Source: Deinococcus sp045062605 (GTDB lineage: Bacteria; Deinococcota; Deinococci; Deinococcales; Deinococcaceae). Taken from it: 64,000 nucleotides of DNA. A program made the position numbers and the translations under genes. The DNA lies in the NCBI RefSeq assembly GCF_045062605.1, contig NZ_JBJGDW010000007.1, positions 23,401 to 87,400 of the forward strand, read 5' to 3'. The first letter of the stretch is position 1. Each line of letters begins with the position of its first letter. Shown in pieces: positions 9,088-20,859 of the stretch. The notes beneath the pieces are model-generated. The model was not told the origin of the DNA. It worked only from the letters and a program-made list of their open reading frames with translations, and ran no database searches.

Positions 9088-9474
9088 CTAGAACGGTGCC
9101 TCGGGCGGGGCGTCACGGTCTTCCTCGGGCCACCACTGCCGCGCCACCAGATCGCAGCGCCCAGAGGCGTCGAAGGGGATGCCCTCGGCGCTCAGCAGCC
9201 GCTCTTGCAGGTCACCGAAGCCCAGTTTGTGGGTGCTGACGCGGCCCTGCGCGTTGATGACCCGCTGCCACGGCACTTCAGCCCCCGCGCCGTCCTGACC
9301 GCCCATCAGGCCGTTCATGACGTGGCCCGCCTGACGCGCCGCGCCGGGACGCCCGGCCAGCAGCGCCAACTGGCCGTAGGTCATGACCCGGCCCGGCGGA
9401 ATGCGGACTACCAGGGCCAGAATCCGCGCCTGGAACTTGCCAGAGACCTCGGTGGTCCCCGGTTCCCCGGGCAT
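9088..9474 (-). CDS. Alkyltransferase-like (ATL) DNA repair protein
   Basis: 128 residues of the O6-alkylguanine transferase fold, helix-turn-helix part only. The hinge GRVMTYGQLALLAGRPGAARQ is intact. The usual PCHR active site reads PWQR, so the acceptor cysteine is tryptophan. Such ATL proteins bind O6-alkylguanine and hand the lesion to nucleotide excision repair instead of removing the alkyl group. It starts 14 nt after the amidase stop on the same strand, so the two may share a transcript. The start at 9474 is the first methionine consistent with family length. Confidence 0.85.
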   Translation of the reverse strand: MPGEPGTTEVSGKFQARILALVVRIPPGRVMTYGQLALLAGRPGAARQAGHVMNGLMGGQDGAGAEVPWQRVINAQGRVSTHKLGFGDLQERLLSAEGIPFDASGRCDLVARQWWPEEDRDAPPEAPF

Positions 9475-9487
9475 CTGCTTGCCTGCG

Positions 9488-11338
<1,851 letters not shown>

Positions 11339-11361
11339 GACTTCTCCCACTATTCAGCGTT

Positions 11362-12353
11362 TCAGGTGAGAAAGGACGCTCTGGTACTCATAAAACTTCC
11401 ATCCCCCCTAGTGTGGAAAGTCTCACGGGCTTCATCTCTGATCTCCAGGCAGGGGGCTACAGGTGTGCTTAAAGTCCTGGGGCATTCTGAAGACAGCCGC
11501 TTCCAGGTGCCTTGATCCATTGTCCTGGTCCCGGCCAGTCCGTCGGCTTTCTGAAAGGCGCGCACGGTCTGGGCAGCCACGGGGCCGTATCAGCCGTCGC
11601 CTTGTTCAGCACGTTGTGGGCGCATTAACGCGATCAGGCGGTTGTGCACCGCGAGCATGTCGGGGCCGTGGAATCGATCGTTCCGTACTCGCAGCACGCG
11701 CCCAGACGGCACACGCGAGATTCGGTACAGCAGGCGTTGCTATGGGGGCCGTGGTGGCCCGTGCAGGGGTCTGAATACTGGGATTATCCAGGGGCTGCGC
11801 CGCTGTGGGTTGGGTTGCTGTGGATTGTCTTTCTGGAAGCTGTCTGGAAGCTGTGCTGCTGGTGGCTGGGGACAAGCAGATGCGCTGGCCTCCGCCGGAA
11901 ATCTGCTGGCTGGGGCCGCTGGAGTCAGGATCAATCCACCGATCTGCGTCCCATCGTTGGTCGGGCTTCTGACTGACCCGGCCTCTGCCTGTGCAGGTGG
12001 CAGGTTCGAGGTCGGGTCAGCGTCTGGGCGCGGCGATCCGGGTCCGGGTAAAGGTGCAGGCAGACAGAGCCGCCCGCCGTCTTCAGGCAGGTGTAGACGT
12101 TGTGCTGTTCGTCGTGGCTGCGCCGCACGCCGCACAGTCCGGCTGTCAGTGCGGTATTCAGCTTGATACGCGCAGCCTCCACGCCCTCGCACTGCTTTTC
12201 GGGCAGGCCGGTTCCGGCAAAACTGGATGGGCAATCCCGCAGCGCGCCGCCCAGCGTCCGGGTAGTCTGGACCACCGCCGCTTTCAGGTCCGCCTCACCC
12301 CGCGTGGCGGTGGCGGTCAGCAGCGCGAGGAGCAGGGCGGCAGCGCGCTTCAT
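11362..12353 (-). pseudogene. Decayed secreted peptidoglycan-binding protein
   Basis: Starts well with a signal peptide (MKRAAALLLALLTATATRG) and a cysteine-containing domain. The frame then shifts near 12020-12050 into a proline-rich linker. Two in-frame stops follow, TAG near 11741 and TGA near 11583. The last part is a clear PG_binding_1 remnant (YGPVAAQTVRAFQKADGLAG and GTWKRL), the TGA falling within GDG-stop-YGPV. At least one frameshift and two nonsense changes make this a dead gene unless the assembly is wrong. It lies upstream of a cell-wall amidase on the same strand. Confidence 0.65.
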
Positions 12354-12391
12354 GACTGTGGTCCTGGCATGCGCATGTTGAGGGTGATTGA

Positions 12392-12525
12392 TACGGACTC
12401 CGATTAAAAGCTGTTGAAAAACACCTGCAATCCGAGCAGAGCGAGAAGGAGAAAAACGGGTTCTGGGCGTGGAGTGTAGAAATCTGGCCTGTCCCGATCT
12501 CTACACGAAACAAACGGAATCCGCA
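12392..12525 (-). mobile_element. Dispersed MITE-like repeat, copy C
   Basis: 134 bp from TACGGACTCCG to ACGGAATCCGCA, opposite in orientation to copies A and B. It holds GAGAAGGAGAAAAACGGG and GTCCCGATCTCTACACG in the family order. It fills the gap between two decayed genes. Confidence 0.8.
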
Positions 12526-12611
12526 TGAGTGGCGTGGTGACTTCTGGTTGATCCTGTGGGCTTTCAGTTCCGGCCCTCGCGCGCTGAAAATGGGCCAGTC
12601 AGACTGGGGGC

Positions 12612-13260
12612 ATGACAAACATGCAGGCAGCAGTCCGGCGCATTGCCGACGCCAGCACCGCCCGCGCCCTGCGGCAGAATGTCGCCTTTCTAACCCTGTT
12701 TATGGAACCCCGTTCACCAGCGAAATCGCGGCCTCAGCGGGCATGGCGGCCAATCTGGCGCATCACCACGCCCGAAAACTGGCCGCTCTGGGTCTGCTCC
12801 TGAAGGTGAGGCGCGAGGGGGCCGGGTGTTCTATCAACTGGCATCGCGCGAGTTCCGGGTGCCGTGGGAGGTGCTTCCACCAACCGATCCAGAGGGCGGC
12901 GAACTGCTGACCCTGCGGCGAATCACCGAGAACTTCTACCAGGCTTACGAGCGCTCTTACATGGCGCTGGGGAATGACGGTGAGGAAGCTGTCTTTGGAT
13001 TCAGTACCACGCCAGGCGAGGCGGCAGTCCCGCCACAGCCGACATCCAGACCGCTGGAATCACATCCCAGCCACCTGGAGGCCCTGACCCTGCGGCTGAC
13101 GCCGGAGCGTTACCGCAGGCTCGTCTGTGACCTCAGCCATCTGTTGAAGGCAGCGGCGGTGGACGGTCTCAAAGATCAGGGACAGGTCTGCACTGTTGCT
13201 GTTCTGGCCTCGCGCGGCGCACTGGACGCAGAGGGTGCGTTCGTGGGGCGCACCTCATGG
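12612..13260 (+). pseudogene. Frameshifted HTH regulator remnant
   Basis: Three reading frames must be joined to recover one protein. Frame 1 gives RRIADASTARALRQNVAFLT. A shift near 12700-12715 leads to FTSEIAASAGMAANLAHHHA, a recognition-helix-like winged helix-turn-helix. A second shift near 12818 leads to RVFYQLASREFRVPWEVLPP and a C-terminal helical domain to about 13260. The plan resembles ArsR/MarR-type regulators with a long tail. It is non-functional as read. The neighbourhood (repeat copy C and another decayed gene) fits an eroding region. Confidence 0.6.
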
Positions 13261-13412
13261 TTCTGCGCGCGGGCAAAGACGTCGCGGCTGACCTGCAAAT
13301 CGGTTTCCCAGCGGGCGATATCGGCGGCGTCCATGTCCTTGCGGTTGGTGTCGATCAGGCGTCGGAAGTCTTCAGATGGCCGTTGGCTTCTTCAGAGAAA
13401 GGCTGAAGGGTT

Positions 13413-14432
13413 TTACAGCTTCGTCAATTCCGTCTGTGCAGAACTGAACCCTGGACGCAACCGCAGCGCCTCGCGGTACGCGGCCCCGGCTTTTGCGGTC
13501 TGACCCTGCCCGGCCAGCGCGCGGCCCCGCCAGTAATACATTTCCTCGTGCGCGGGGGCATCGCGCAGCACGGCGTTCGTCAGGCGCAGCACGTCGTCGT
13601 AACGTCCATTGCGGGTGTACGCTTCCAGTGGCCCGAAGGAATACCACAGCGTGCGCCATGCCAAGCCGCCCACGGTGCGCGCCGGGCGGGTGGGATCGAG
13701 TTTCGGGTCAGGCCGGGCCGCGAAGGCCGCATCGAAGGCCCGCACTGCGCCTCGCGAATCGCCCATGATTAGTTTGGCCTGCCCCACGTTCAGCCACGCC
13801 ACGGCGTCGTTCTTCTTCTCGGCCTCCGCGAGCGATACGCGCAGTGCCGCGCGTTTATTCATGCCAGCGTCGGCGTGGTAGCCCAGCGCCGCGTCCAGTT
13901 CGGCCTGCCTGCTCTTGGGGGCGATCACCAGAAAGGTGCGCCCGAACGAACGCCACAGTTCGTCCAGCTCGGCGTAGGTAAAGCCCAGGCGGCCCATGTA
14001 GGAGTCCAGTGCCGAGAATTTACCCTTGGTATCGTCGTAACCGGTCAGCAGACGGTAATGGCCCATGCCGCCGCTGTCGTGTGTGACGAACCACGTTTCG
14101 GCAATGACTGGAAATCCGGCGGCCAGCAGACGTTTGAGCATCAGCGGTGTGCCGCCGCGTGCCAGATGCACCGCCATGCCCTGACCGCGCGCAAAGGCTG
14201 CCAGTTCATCGGGCGACACGTTCACGTCGCCCCCGCCCGCCTTCAACTTCGGCGCGATGTCGTACTGGTTCAGCGTGCCGCCCCAGCGGCTCAGCGCCAT
14301 GCCCACCGTCACCGGGCCGCAGTTGTTCAGCCGCTGGTACTCGTGCTTGATGTTGTCAATGCTGACCTGAGCAGGCAGCGCCGACGCCGCACCCAGCAAG
14401 GCGAGGGTAAGCAGAGGCAGGAGGGCGCGCAT
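13413..14432 (-). CDS. Secreted C39-like peptidase with TPR tail
   Basis: 339 residues, signal peptide at about 1-20. The papain-like C39_2 domain (about 25-185) has the catalytic cysteine in RLNNCGPVTVGMAL, the histidine in GMGHYRLLTGYDD and the following aspartate in SALDSYMG. The C-terminal half has TPR-like helices (for example YYWRGRALAGQGQTAKAGAA). It may process or bind peptides outside the cell; the substrate is unknown. The start is set by GGGGGGA just before the ATG at 14432. Confidence 0.85.
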   Translation of the reverse strand: MRALLPLLTLALLGAASALPAQVSIDNIKHEYQRLNNCGPVTVGMALSRWGGTLNQYDIAPKLKAGGGDVNVSPDELAAFARGQGMAVHLARGGTPLMLKRLLAAGFPVIAETWFVTHDSGGMGHYRLLTGYDDTKGKFSALDSYMGRLGFTYAELDELWRSFGRTFLVIAPKSRQAELDAALGYHADAGMNKRAALRVSLAEAEKKNDAVAWLNVGQAKLIMGDSRGAVRAFDAAFAARPDPKLDPTRPARTVGGLAWRTLWYSFGPLEAYTRNGRYDDVLRLTNAVLRDAPAHEEMYYWRGRALAGQGQTAKAGAAYREALRLRPGFSSAQTELTKL

Positions 14433-14511
14433 TCCCCCCATTCTCGCCAATATTCATGATCCGGGACTGAGGCGGGAAGGTGAGGGAAGGCCCAATGGCA
14501 GGCAGATTGGA

Positions 14512-14665
14512 TCACTTCTTGCGCCCCTCCACAGCCTCAGCCACAGCGCTGCGCCTCACGGCGTACCCCGCAACGCGCAGACTTCCAGTGACGCTCTCGA
14601 TCAACCCTCCTGGCCGCTGTGAACCTCTCCGCCGTCGCCAACTGCTTCTGGAGTGCGCTGGACAT
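14512..14665 (-). pseudogene. Possible small frameshifted gene
   Basis: A strong AGGAG precedes the ATG at 14665 and gives SSALQKQLATAERFTAARR. A one-base shift near 14600 then leads to GLIESVTGSLRVAGYAVRRS and ends EAVEGRKK at 14512. Joined, this makes a plausible helical protein of about 50 residues. Read strictly, the first frame runs into a stop. It may be a decayed gene, a sequencing error or chance. No family is recognised. Confidence 0.3.
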
Positions 14666-14740
14666 CTCCTTCCTGGGCATCCTTCAAAATTAATCCCCCC
14701 AGCCACTATAGCCGAGGGGATACCGTCAAGCCTTTTAACC

Positions 14741-15775
<1,035 letters not shown>

Positions 15776-15836
15776 GGGGGTATTGGGCTGCTTACGGGCG
15801 ACCATCAATGTAAGTTGAGACTCATTCCAGTTCGCT

Positions 15837-17093
15837 TTACATGTCCGGGCTGGCCTCGGCGGCCCTGCGGACCAGCGGCAGAATGGTCAGCCCCTGCACG
15901 GCAATGGTAAACAGCACGATGGCGTAGGTGACGGTCACGATATGCGTGCGGTACGGGCTGGCGGGCAGGCTCAGCGCCAGACTGATGGCGATGCCGCCTC
16001 GCAGGCCGCCCCAGGTCAGCAGCCGCACGGTGTAGGCCCCGTAGTCCTCGCGGGCGCGCACCAGCATGAACGGCAGTGCCACGCTGATCCAGCGGGCGGC
16101 CAGGGCCACCATGATCAGCACGGCGCTGGCGATCAGTTGCGCCCCGGTGGTGCGGGTCAGCAGCACGTCCAGCCCGATAAAGGCAAACAGCAGAATGTTC
16201 AACACCTGATCAATGGTTTCCCAGAAGCTTTCCACCAGTTCGCCCGTTTCCTCGCTGAAGACCGTGTGCCGATTGGCCGAGATCACCAGTCCGGCCACCA
16301 CCATCGCCAGCGGCCCACTGGTCTCCATCGCGGCGGCGGCCACGTACCCGCCCACCACCAGTGCCAGCGTGACCAGAATTTCCACGGCATGCTGGTTGAT
16401 GCTCCGCAGCAGGCGGTAGCCCAGCACCCCCAGCGCGGCCCCGAACAGCAGGCCGCCGCCCGCCTCCCGCAGAAACAGGATCAGGATTTCCAGCGCGCCC
16501 ACGCTGCCGTCGTGCCGTCCGCCGATGCCCGCGATGCCGGCCAGCGCCAGAAAAATAACCACGCCCACGCCATCGTTGAACAGGCTTTCCCCGGCTATCA
16601 GGGTCTCGATCCTGGCCGGAACCTTGGCCCGCTTCAGCAGGTCCAGCACCGCCACCGGATCGGTGGGACTGATCAGCGCCCCGAACAGCAGCGCCCAGAT
16701 CAGCGGCACGTCCAGCCCCACCAGACCGAAGACGAAATACGCCGCGAATCCGATCAGAAAGGTGCTGATCAAGGTACTGAGAAACGCCAGGGTCAGGATG
16801 CTGCCGCGCTGACGCAGGAGTTGGCGGGCGTCCAGACTCAGCGCCCCGGCGAACAGCAGCACGGCCAGGATGCCGTTCAGCACAAAGTTGGTAAAGTTCA
16901 GCGTTTGCAGCAGGCCCGCCGCCCAGCCGCGCACGCCGGGAATCAGGTGCAGCGCGTCCAGCCCGATCAGCACGACGCTGGCCAGCGCCCCGGCCAGCGT
17001 GACCCCCACGGTGGTGGGAAAGTGGAGAAAGCGCTCGTTGAGATAAGCGAAAAGTGCCGTGACGCACAGCAGCGTGGCGAAGGCGGTCAGCAT
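15837..17093 (-). CDS. Na+/H+ antiporter, CPA1/NhaP type
   Basis: 418 residues and about 12 membrane helices, the full length for CPA1 exchangers. The core motifs SPTDPVAVLDLLKRA and ESLFNDGVGVVIFLAL carry the ion-binding aspartates, and TWGGLRGGIAISLAL is the late-helix signature. It exchanges cytoplasmic Na+ (or K+) for protons. A TACCAT hexamer 7 nt before the ATG implies a leaderless message. It has no operon partner. Confidence 0.9.
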   Translation of the reverse strand: MLTAFATLLCVTALFAYLNERFLHFPTTVGVTLAGALASVVLIGLDALHLIPGVRGWAAGLLQTLNFTNFVLNGILAVLLFAGALSLDARQLLRQRGSILTLAFLSTLISTFLIGFAAYFVFGLVGLDVPLIWALLFGALISPTDPVAVLDLLKRAKVPARIETLIAGESLFNDGVGVVIFLALAGIAGIGGRHDGSVGALEILILFLREAGGGLLFGAALGVLGYRLLRSINQHAVEILVTLALVVGGYVAAAAMETSGPLAMVVAGLVISANRHTVFSEETGELVESFWETIDQVLNILLFAFIGLDVLLTRTTGAQLIASAVLIMVALAARWISVALPFMLVRAREDYGAYTVRLLTWGGLRGGIAISLALSLPASPYRTHIVTVTYAIVLFTIAVQGLTILPLVRRAAEASPDM

Positions 17094-17100
17094 GGGCTTA

Positions 17101-17106
17101 ATGGTA
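17101..17106 (-). promoter_or_regulatory. -10 hexamer TACCAT for antiporter
   Basis: Minus-strand TACCAT, then 7 nt, then the ATG at 17093. No Shine-Dalgarno is present. Confidence 0.5.
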
Positions 17107-17163
17107 GAGCGGCGGGGTCACCTCTTCCCGCTGCTGTCTGATCGCGCACCGGGCTGTGATAGG

Positions 17164-17574
17164 TCAGAGTGAGGCCGTCTCTGCTGCCGGGAGAAAGGCG
17201 TCGTGCTGGATCAATGAAGCCATGACGTCCAGTACGCCATTCTGGCCCTTGCGGGAGATGCCACGCTCAGCAGCGACGGCCTGCCACCATATGGGCTTGC
17301 GGTTCAGTAACGAAGGATCAGCCAGATACAGATGGTAAGCACATAAGGCGTGGCGGGCGTTTTCCCTCAGCGGTCTGTCAGATGACGCAGTACACCCACG
17401 GATATAGCCATGTTCGGCCAGACCCACGAACGCCGCCTTTGGACAGCCCTTGCCCCGGCTGGAAGCTGTGCCGGTGCCCTGTGCGGCCAGAGTCTGCACG
17501 GCGTTTTCCCAGGCTTGCTGCGGCGAGGTTCGTTGTTCCAGGGCCAGCCCCGTCATATCTGAGTACATCGTCAT
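17164..17574 (-). CDS. Hypothetical protein, possible DUF6979 type
   Basis: 136 residues, no membrane helix. The segment GKGCPKAAFVGLAEHGYIRG, then RENARHALCAYHLYL and a helical C-terminus, resembles what I recall of the DUF6979 pattern; I hold that assignment loosely. AGAGGAG lies 6 nt before the ATG. It follows the gene at 17982 by only 12 bp, so the two form an operon. Composition is lower in GC than the flanking antiporter and glycosyltransferase genes, suggesting acquisition. Function unknown. Confidence 0.65.
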   Translation of the reverse strand: MTMYSDMTGLALEQRTSPQQAWENAVQTLAAQGTGTASSRGKGCPKAAFVGLAEHGYIRGCTASSDRPLRENARHALCAYHLYLADPSLLNRKPIWWQAVAAERGISRKGQNGVLDVMASLIQHDAFLPAAETASL

Positions 17575-17586
17575 GATGATCTCCTC

Positions 17587-17982
17587 TTACTTACTTTTTT
17601 GAAAAATAAGGGTTTCTGCGGCGAGGTCAAGCTCACTGGTTTTCCAGCCCACTGCCAGCCACGCGGTTGCCTGTGAATGGCTGTCTGTATTCGCCCACCA
17701 CGCCGCATGTTTTCTGGCCGAAGGCTTGAGCGGCTCTTCCAAAATGTCTTCAATCTGTGAGAAAGTCAGAGCAATGGCGGCTGCATCCTGTTCATGCAGA
17801 TACTTTGCAAGTCCCCGGTACTTGCGAGAGACAGGCGTGAAGTCAAAGTTCTGCGGAGGCAGCATGGTGGAGGGAAAGACCACCTGATTGAGATGCTGCA
17901 CCAGCTTTCCCGCGACTTCGGGTGAAACCAGATAATGCAATTCCTGCTCACCGTCCGAGATTCGGATGCTTACTTTCTGCAT
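17587..17982 (-). CDS. Hypothetical protein with DUF7662-like C-terminus
   Basis: 131 residues in two parts. The N-terminus (1-65) is a small beta-rich region. The C-terminus (about 68-130) has the order YRGLAKYLHEQ, LTFSQIEDIL, SARKHAAWWAN, WLAVGWKTSELDL and LIFQK. That order matches the small DUF7662-type domain found in mobile and defence-adjacent genes, as I recall it. It is the first gene of a two-gene, low-GC operon. The upstream region is AT-rich (TACAAAATATG) and holds the likely promoter. Confidence 0.65.
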   Translation of the reverse strand: MQKVSIRISDGEQELHYLVSPEVAGKLVQHLNQVVFPSTMLPPQNFDFTPVSRKYRGLAKYLHEQDAAAIALTFSQIEDILEEPLKPSARKHAAWWANTDSHSQATAWLAVGWKTSELDLAAETLIFQKSK

Positions 17983-18090
17983 ACTTAATCAAAACATATT
18001 TTGTATCTGAAGTCAATAAGATCAGCGGCACCCGAGTCATAACCCTGTGCCGCCGAAATGCTGACCATTCTGAATTGTGCTGCTCAGTCC

Positions 18091-18927
18091 TCAGCTCCTG
18101 CTCGCTGTCCGTCCCCTATCAATTACCTTCTGGCCCAGCAGTTGCAGCATGAATTTGCCCACAAAGCGCGGGTTGTGCTTGGCGTAACGCTTCCACAGGC
18201 GGCGGGGTTCCATGATCAGGCGGAACAGCCACTCCAGCCCCAGTTTCTGCATGGCGGCGGGAGCCTGCCGGACCCGTCCGGAATGGAAGTCGAAGGCGGC
18301 CCCCATGCCCAGCAACACGGCGTCCAGTCGGCCCGTGTGGGCGGCCATCCAACGCTCCTGCTTGGGGCAGCCGATGCCCACGAACACGATCCTGGCCCCC
18401 GAATCGTTGATCTGCTGCGTGTACAGCGCGTCTTCCTCGGCGGTGGGGGGCCGGAAGGGCGGGGCGATCAGGCAGGCGATCTCGATGCCTGGATAGTGGG
18501 CGTGCAGAAAAACGACGAATTCTTCCAGACTCTCGGGCGTGCCGCCGTACAGGGCGATGGGAACGCCTTCACGGGCTGCGGCCTCGCAGACGTGCAGCAT
18601 CAGCGTGGGGCCGTACACGCGCTCGGCGTGCGGTACGCCCATCGCCTTCAAGGCCCACACCAGCGGCACGCCGTCGGAGGTGACCAGATCGGCCCTGTTG
18701 ACCACGTCCCGGAATTCGGCGCTGTCGCTGGTCTCCATGACCATGTGGACGTTGGAGGCACAGACATAGTGCCCCTGCCCCGAGCGTGCCCAGTCCATCA
18801 CCCGCGCCGTGGCGTCCGCGTAGGTCGTGACATCCACCCGCATCCCCAGAATCGAGCGGGAGGTCAGGGCGGCGGTGGGTGCGGCAGAAACGGCAGGGCG
18901 CAGATCAGGCGAGGTGGGAAAAGACAT
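18091..18927 (-). CDS. WecB/TagA/CpsF-family glycosyltransferase
   Basis: 278 residues, GT26. It adds a sugar (often ManNAc or ManNAcA) to a lipid-linked acceptor in surface polysaccharide synthesis. Family signatures are visible: ASNVHMVME, the aspartate in VTSDGVPLVWAL, VYGPTLMLHVCE, ALYGGTPESLE and VGIGCPKQERWMAAH. It starts 3 nt after the stop of the O-antigen-ligase-like gene, with AAGGAG inside that gene's last codons, so translation is coupled. The sugar transferred is not readable from sequence. Confidence 0.9.
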   Translation of the reverse strand: MSFPTSPDLRPAVSAAPTAALTSRSILGMRVDVTTYADATARVMDWARSGQGHYVCASNVHMVMETSDSAEFRDVVNRADLVTSDGVPLVWALKAMGVPHAERVYGPTLMLHVCEAAAREGVPIALYGGTPESLEEFVVFLHAHYPGIEIACLIAPPFRPPTAEEDALYTQQINDSGARIVFVGIGCPKQERWMAAHTGRLDAVLLGMGAAFDFHSGRVRQAPAAMQKLGLEWLFRLIMEPRRLWKRYAKHNPRFVGKFMLQLLGQKVIDRGRTASRS

Positions 18928-18930
18928 TGT

Positions 18931-20469
18931 TCAGGACTCCTTGAGGGCAGTGGGGGCAAGCAGAGCGGAGGGCGACGCGGGAGAGTCGGACCGTGTGAAC
19001 AGGCGGCGCTGGGTTTCCAGGACGGCCAGCCCAAAGCCGAACAGACACCAGAACCAGATGCCCCCCTGCGGTCCTTCCAGATACACGTCGAAGGAGGCGT
19101 TGACCAGGAAAGCTGCCCAGTACGCAAAGATCCACAGGTTCAGATTGGCCCACAGCGTGTTCCGGGCGGCGCGTGCGCGGGCGTAGGCGCGCAGCAGGCT
19201 GAAGCCGAAGGCCAGTTGCAGCGCGGCCCAGGCCAGGAAGCCCGGCACCCCGGAGCGGGCCAGGAAGGTCATGTGGGCGTTGTGCGGGTTTCTCAGCGAG
19301 TGGTCCTCGTACACCTGATACCCGTCGGCGTCGGCCAGATTGATGCCGTAGCCCTTGCCGGTCCAGAAATAGGGGCCGTAGACGGTGTAATCCACGATGT
19401 CGTTCCACCAGTTCAGCCGCCAGGTACGGGTGCCCTCGCGCACATCTGAGCCGGAATCTCCGGCAATGCTCTGGACATTCAGCAGCAGGGCCTCGGCGGA
19501 AATGTCGCGCTGGCCGCCCAGATTGACCTTGAAGTTGGTGGCGATTAGCAGGGTCAGCAGCACGGCCACCAGATACACCGGGCGGCCCCAGCCGCTGCGC
19601 GGACGCAGCAGGACGATGAACGCGCCACTGGCGGTGATGGCCAGCGTCGCGGCGCGGCTCTCGGAAGTGGCCAGGATGCCCAGCAGGATCAGGCCCCACC
19701 ACAGCCATTCGTGCCAGCTTCGGCGGCGCTCCGGCGGCGTGAAGCGGTGGTGCAGACCCAGCAGCAAAAAGGCCACGACGCCTGCCAGATGCACGCCGAT
19801 GTCTCCGCCCTTGGGGTACAGCAGCGGGGTATCGCTGCCCGGCCACGCGGGGATAACATTCTTGAACAGTTTGAAGATCACGAAACTCAGGGGCGCGAAC
19901 AGCAGGAACCACGGGATGATGCGGGCGTACTGCGTCACCACCCGTTCCACCCAGCCCAGGCGCAGCAGCAGCCCCGCCACGATCAGCGCGAAAGCCGCGT
20001 AGAGCCAGGTCACGCCGTCGCGCAGCGCATCGATTTTGTAGAATCCGATGTACGGCGCCGTACTCATCAGGCCGATCAGCAGGAAAATGCCCAGCAGCGC
20101 CACCAGCCCCCGGTAATGGCGGATGCCCACCGTCCCCACCCGCCACAGCGCCAGCAGGCCCAGGCCCAACGCCATCTCGCCCACGAACAGCGGCGGCACC
20201 CCGATGTACGAGTAGCCCTTGCCCAGAAAGGCGTAGCCGAGCAGCGAAACGCCGATGAACCCCAGGGCGAACTGGGACAGGCGGTCCCATACGCGCACCA
20301 GCCCGGCCAACAACACCATCAGTGCGGCCAGTGCCCCGGCCAGCAGCGGTTGTTTGGTGGCCAGAACGCCCACCAGCAGCGCAGCAATCAGCAGTGCCAG
20401 CCACACCACCCATCCGGTGCGCGGCAGGTCACTTCTGGCCCTGGAGGACCGCAGCGGCATGGACTTCAC
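18931..20469 (-). CDS. O-antigen ligase/polymerase-like membrane protein
   Basis: 512 residues with 10-12 membrane helices and one large outer loop (about 330-430). The loop holds REGTRTWRLNWWNDIVDYTV and GKGYGINLAD, then DHSLRNPHNAHMTFLARSG, the pattern of the Wzy_C/WaaL family with its conserved RN..H. It joins or polymerises lipid-linked glycans at the outer face of the membrane. The start may be GTG 20469 or ATG 20460; neither has a clear ribosome site. It is coupled to the GT26 gene downstream. Confidence 0.85.
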   Translation of the reverse strand: MKSMPLRSSRARSDLPRTGWVVWLALLIAALLVGVLATKQPLLAGALAALMVLLAGLVRVWDRLSQFALGFIGVSLLGYAFLGKGYSYIGVPPLFVGEMALGLGLLALWRVGTVGIRHYRGLVALLGIFLLIGLMSTAPYIGFYKIDALRDGVTWLYAAFALIVAGLLLRLGWVERVVTQYARIIPWFLLFAPLSFVIFKLFKNVIPAWPGSDTPLLYPKGGDIGVHLAGVVAFLLLGLHHRFTPPERRRSWHEWLWWGLILLGILATSESRAATLAITASGAFIVLLRPRSGWGRPVYLVAVLLTLLIATNFKVNLGGQRDISAEALLLNVQSIAGDSGSDVREGTRTWRLNWWNDIVDYTVYGPYFWTGKGYGINLADADGYQVYEDHSLRNPHNAHMTFLARSGVPGFLAWAALQLAFGFSLLRAYARARAARNTLWANLNLWIFAYWAAFLVNASFDVYLEGPQGGIWFWCLFGFGLAVLETQRRLFTRSDSPASPSALLAPTALKES

Positions 20470-20859
20470 AGGCCGGTTTCCGTCATTTTCCCTACAAAGG
20501 AACGTGGGTGCAGAAAGACCGCTACAGTCCGTGCGCCCTGGAAGCGTTTGGTTTGAGGATGGTCAGCCGACTTGAAAGCAGGCCGATTTTGGGCGTGGAA
20601 CAGCGTGGACGGACGGCTCGCAGACATACTTCTCCCAGAAGAGACCAGGGACTTGGCCCAGGCCTCGTGATATGACGGAATGTAGACGCCAGGCCGCTAA
20701 TAAAAAATAAACGGGCAGGATGACCCTTTGGGCGGCCTCTGCAACCTTCCACCCGCGACGGGGCAAGGGGAAGGTACTGGACAGTGGACAACTCTGATTG
20801 CTGTTGCTCAGGCTTCCCTGACCTGGAGACTTTTTCTGGAAACTGCGCCCTGGAAGCTG
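20470..20859. other. Gene-free gap in polysaccharide region
   Basis: About 390 bp with no convincing gene on either strand. It has an AT-rich patch (TAATAAAAAATAAACGG near 20700) but no clear hairpin or repeat end. It must hold the promoter of the O-antigen-ligase-like gene and the 3' end of the beta-helix transcript. I see nothing else. Confidence 0.4.

Noticed and set aside
15942..17141. Plus-strand open frame of 399 codons over the antiporter
   Set aside because: Glutamine/histidine-rich shadow of the membrane protein on the other strand, with no plausible fold or start signal.
18058..19449. Plus-strand open frame of 463 codons over the glycosyltransferase and ligase genes
   Set aside because: Crosses two well-supported coupled genes on the opposite strand and has shadow-like composition.
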